From JAVBQU01 sp031548675 (GTDB lineage Bacteria; Bacteroidota; Bacteroidia; Bacteroidales; P3), in assembly GCA_031548675.1 (NCBI GenBank), contig JAVBQU010000039.1, positions 1-5,830 on the forward strand: a stretch of DNA of 5,830 nucleotides. The letters run 5' to 3'. Made by a program: the position numbers and the translations under genes. A model generated the notes under the pieces. It ran no database searches. It was not told the DNA's origin and saw nothing but the letters and a program-made list of their open reading frames with translations. Positions 5,744-5,830 of this stretch are shown here, piece by piece. How positions within the stretch are numbered: position 1 is the stretch's first letter; every line of letters begins with the position of its first letter.

Positions 5744-5812
5744 CAGACAAATTTATTATAAGTTTTGCTAAAGCTTATTTGGTTAAAAATAAATATATTA
5801 AGCTTTTTTGCA

Positions 5813-5830
5813 ATGAAAAAACGAGCATTT
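5813..5830 (+). CDS. Start of an unidentified gene cut by the window edge
   Basis: ATG at 5813 opens a frame encoding MKKRAF before the sequence ends. The basic start followed by a hydrophobic residue could begin a signal peptide, but six residues cannot identify anything. The support is its position downstream of a good -7 element and the long non-coding leader, with no coding sequence in between. The leader length and operator-like palindrome would fit a regulated exported protein; that is speculation. Confidence 0.45.

Larger units (their letters stand above)
5558..5812. other. AT-rich non-coding region upstream of the gene at the right edge
   Basis: No coding frame of useful length, tRNA or other RNA gene is visible between the pckA terminator and the ATG at 5813. 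It holds a small AT-rich inverted repeat, TTTATCT (5638-5644) and AGATAAA (5649-5655), an 8-bp palindrome TACATGTA (5662-5669), and the palindrome and promoter listed separately. It is best read as a long upstream regulatory region plus a leader of about 60 nt. Confidence 0.55.

Overview
The window looks like a stretch of ordinary chromosome from a member of the Bacteroidota (Bacteroidetes). Four things point there. The DNA is AT-rich. Promoters match the Bacteroidota -7 consensus TAnnTTTG, and one also has a TTTG about 20 bp upstream. Most starts lack a Shine-Dalgarno sequence. The gene content includes a secreted DUF4159 protein next to rsmE, and an ATPase_2-type ATPase with a Bacteroidota-style N-terminus (NPFLISGYINPSYFCNR). 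The genus cannot be fixed from this sequence.

Layout from left to right. (1) Positions 1-426, minus strand: the N-terminal 142 codons of an ATP-binding protein that runs off the left edge. It has a clear promoter, and its leader holds three 14-bp tandem repeats. (2) 521-2016, minus strand: pstB followed by phoU, the ATPase of the high-affinity phosphate transporter and its negative regulator. An imperfect stem-loop built of short repeats separates them. No pstS, pstC or pstA lies upstream; instead there is a 263-bp gap with a promoter and a weak PHO-box-like repeat. (3) 2280-3654, minus strand: rsmE (16S rRNA m3U1498 methyltransferase) followed after 19 nt by a secreted DUF4159 protein. (4) 3655-3863: a divergent intergenic region with two inverted repeats. 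(5) 3864-5483, plus strand: pckA, ATP-dependent PEP carboxykinase, ending in a strong intrinsic terminator. (6) 5558-5830: an AT-rich non-coding leader with overlapping ACGTTAACGT / TTAACGTTAA palindromes, a good -7 element and the first six codons of a gene that leaves the window.

The genes do not form one functional system. PstB and PhoU act in phosphate uptake and its sensing, RsmE in ribosome maturation, and PckA at the PEP/oxaloacetate node of central metabolism; the DUF4159 protein is uncharacterised. I found no CRISPR array, RNA gene, insertion sequence, phage gene or recognisable defence or toxin-antitoxin locus. The points worth a second look are regulatory: the repeat array ahead of the ATPase gene, the pstB-phoU pair detached from the rest of the transporter, the repeat-built hairpin inside that pair, and the inverted repeats ahead of pckA and ahead of the gene at the right edge.
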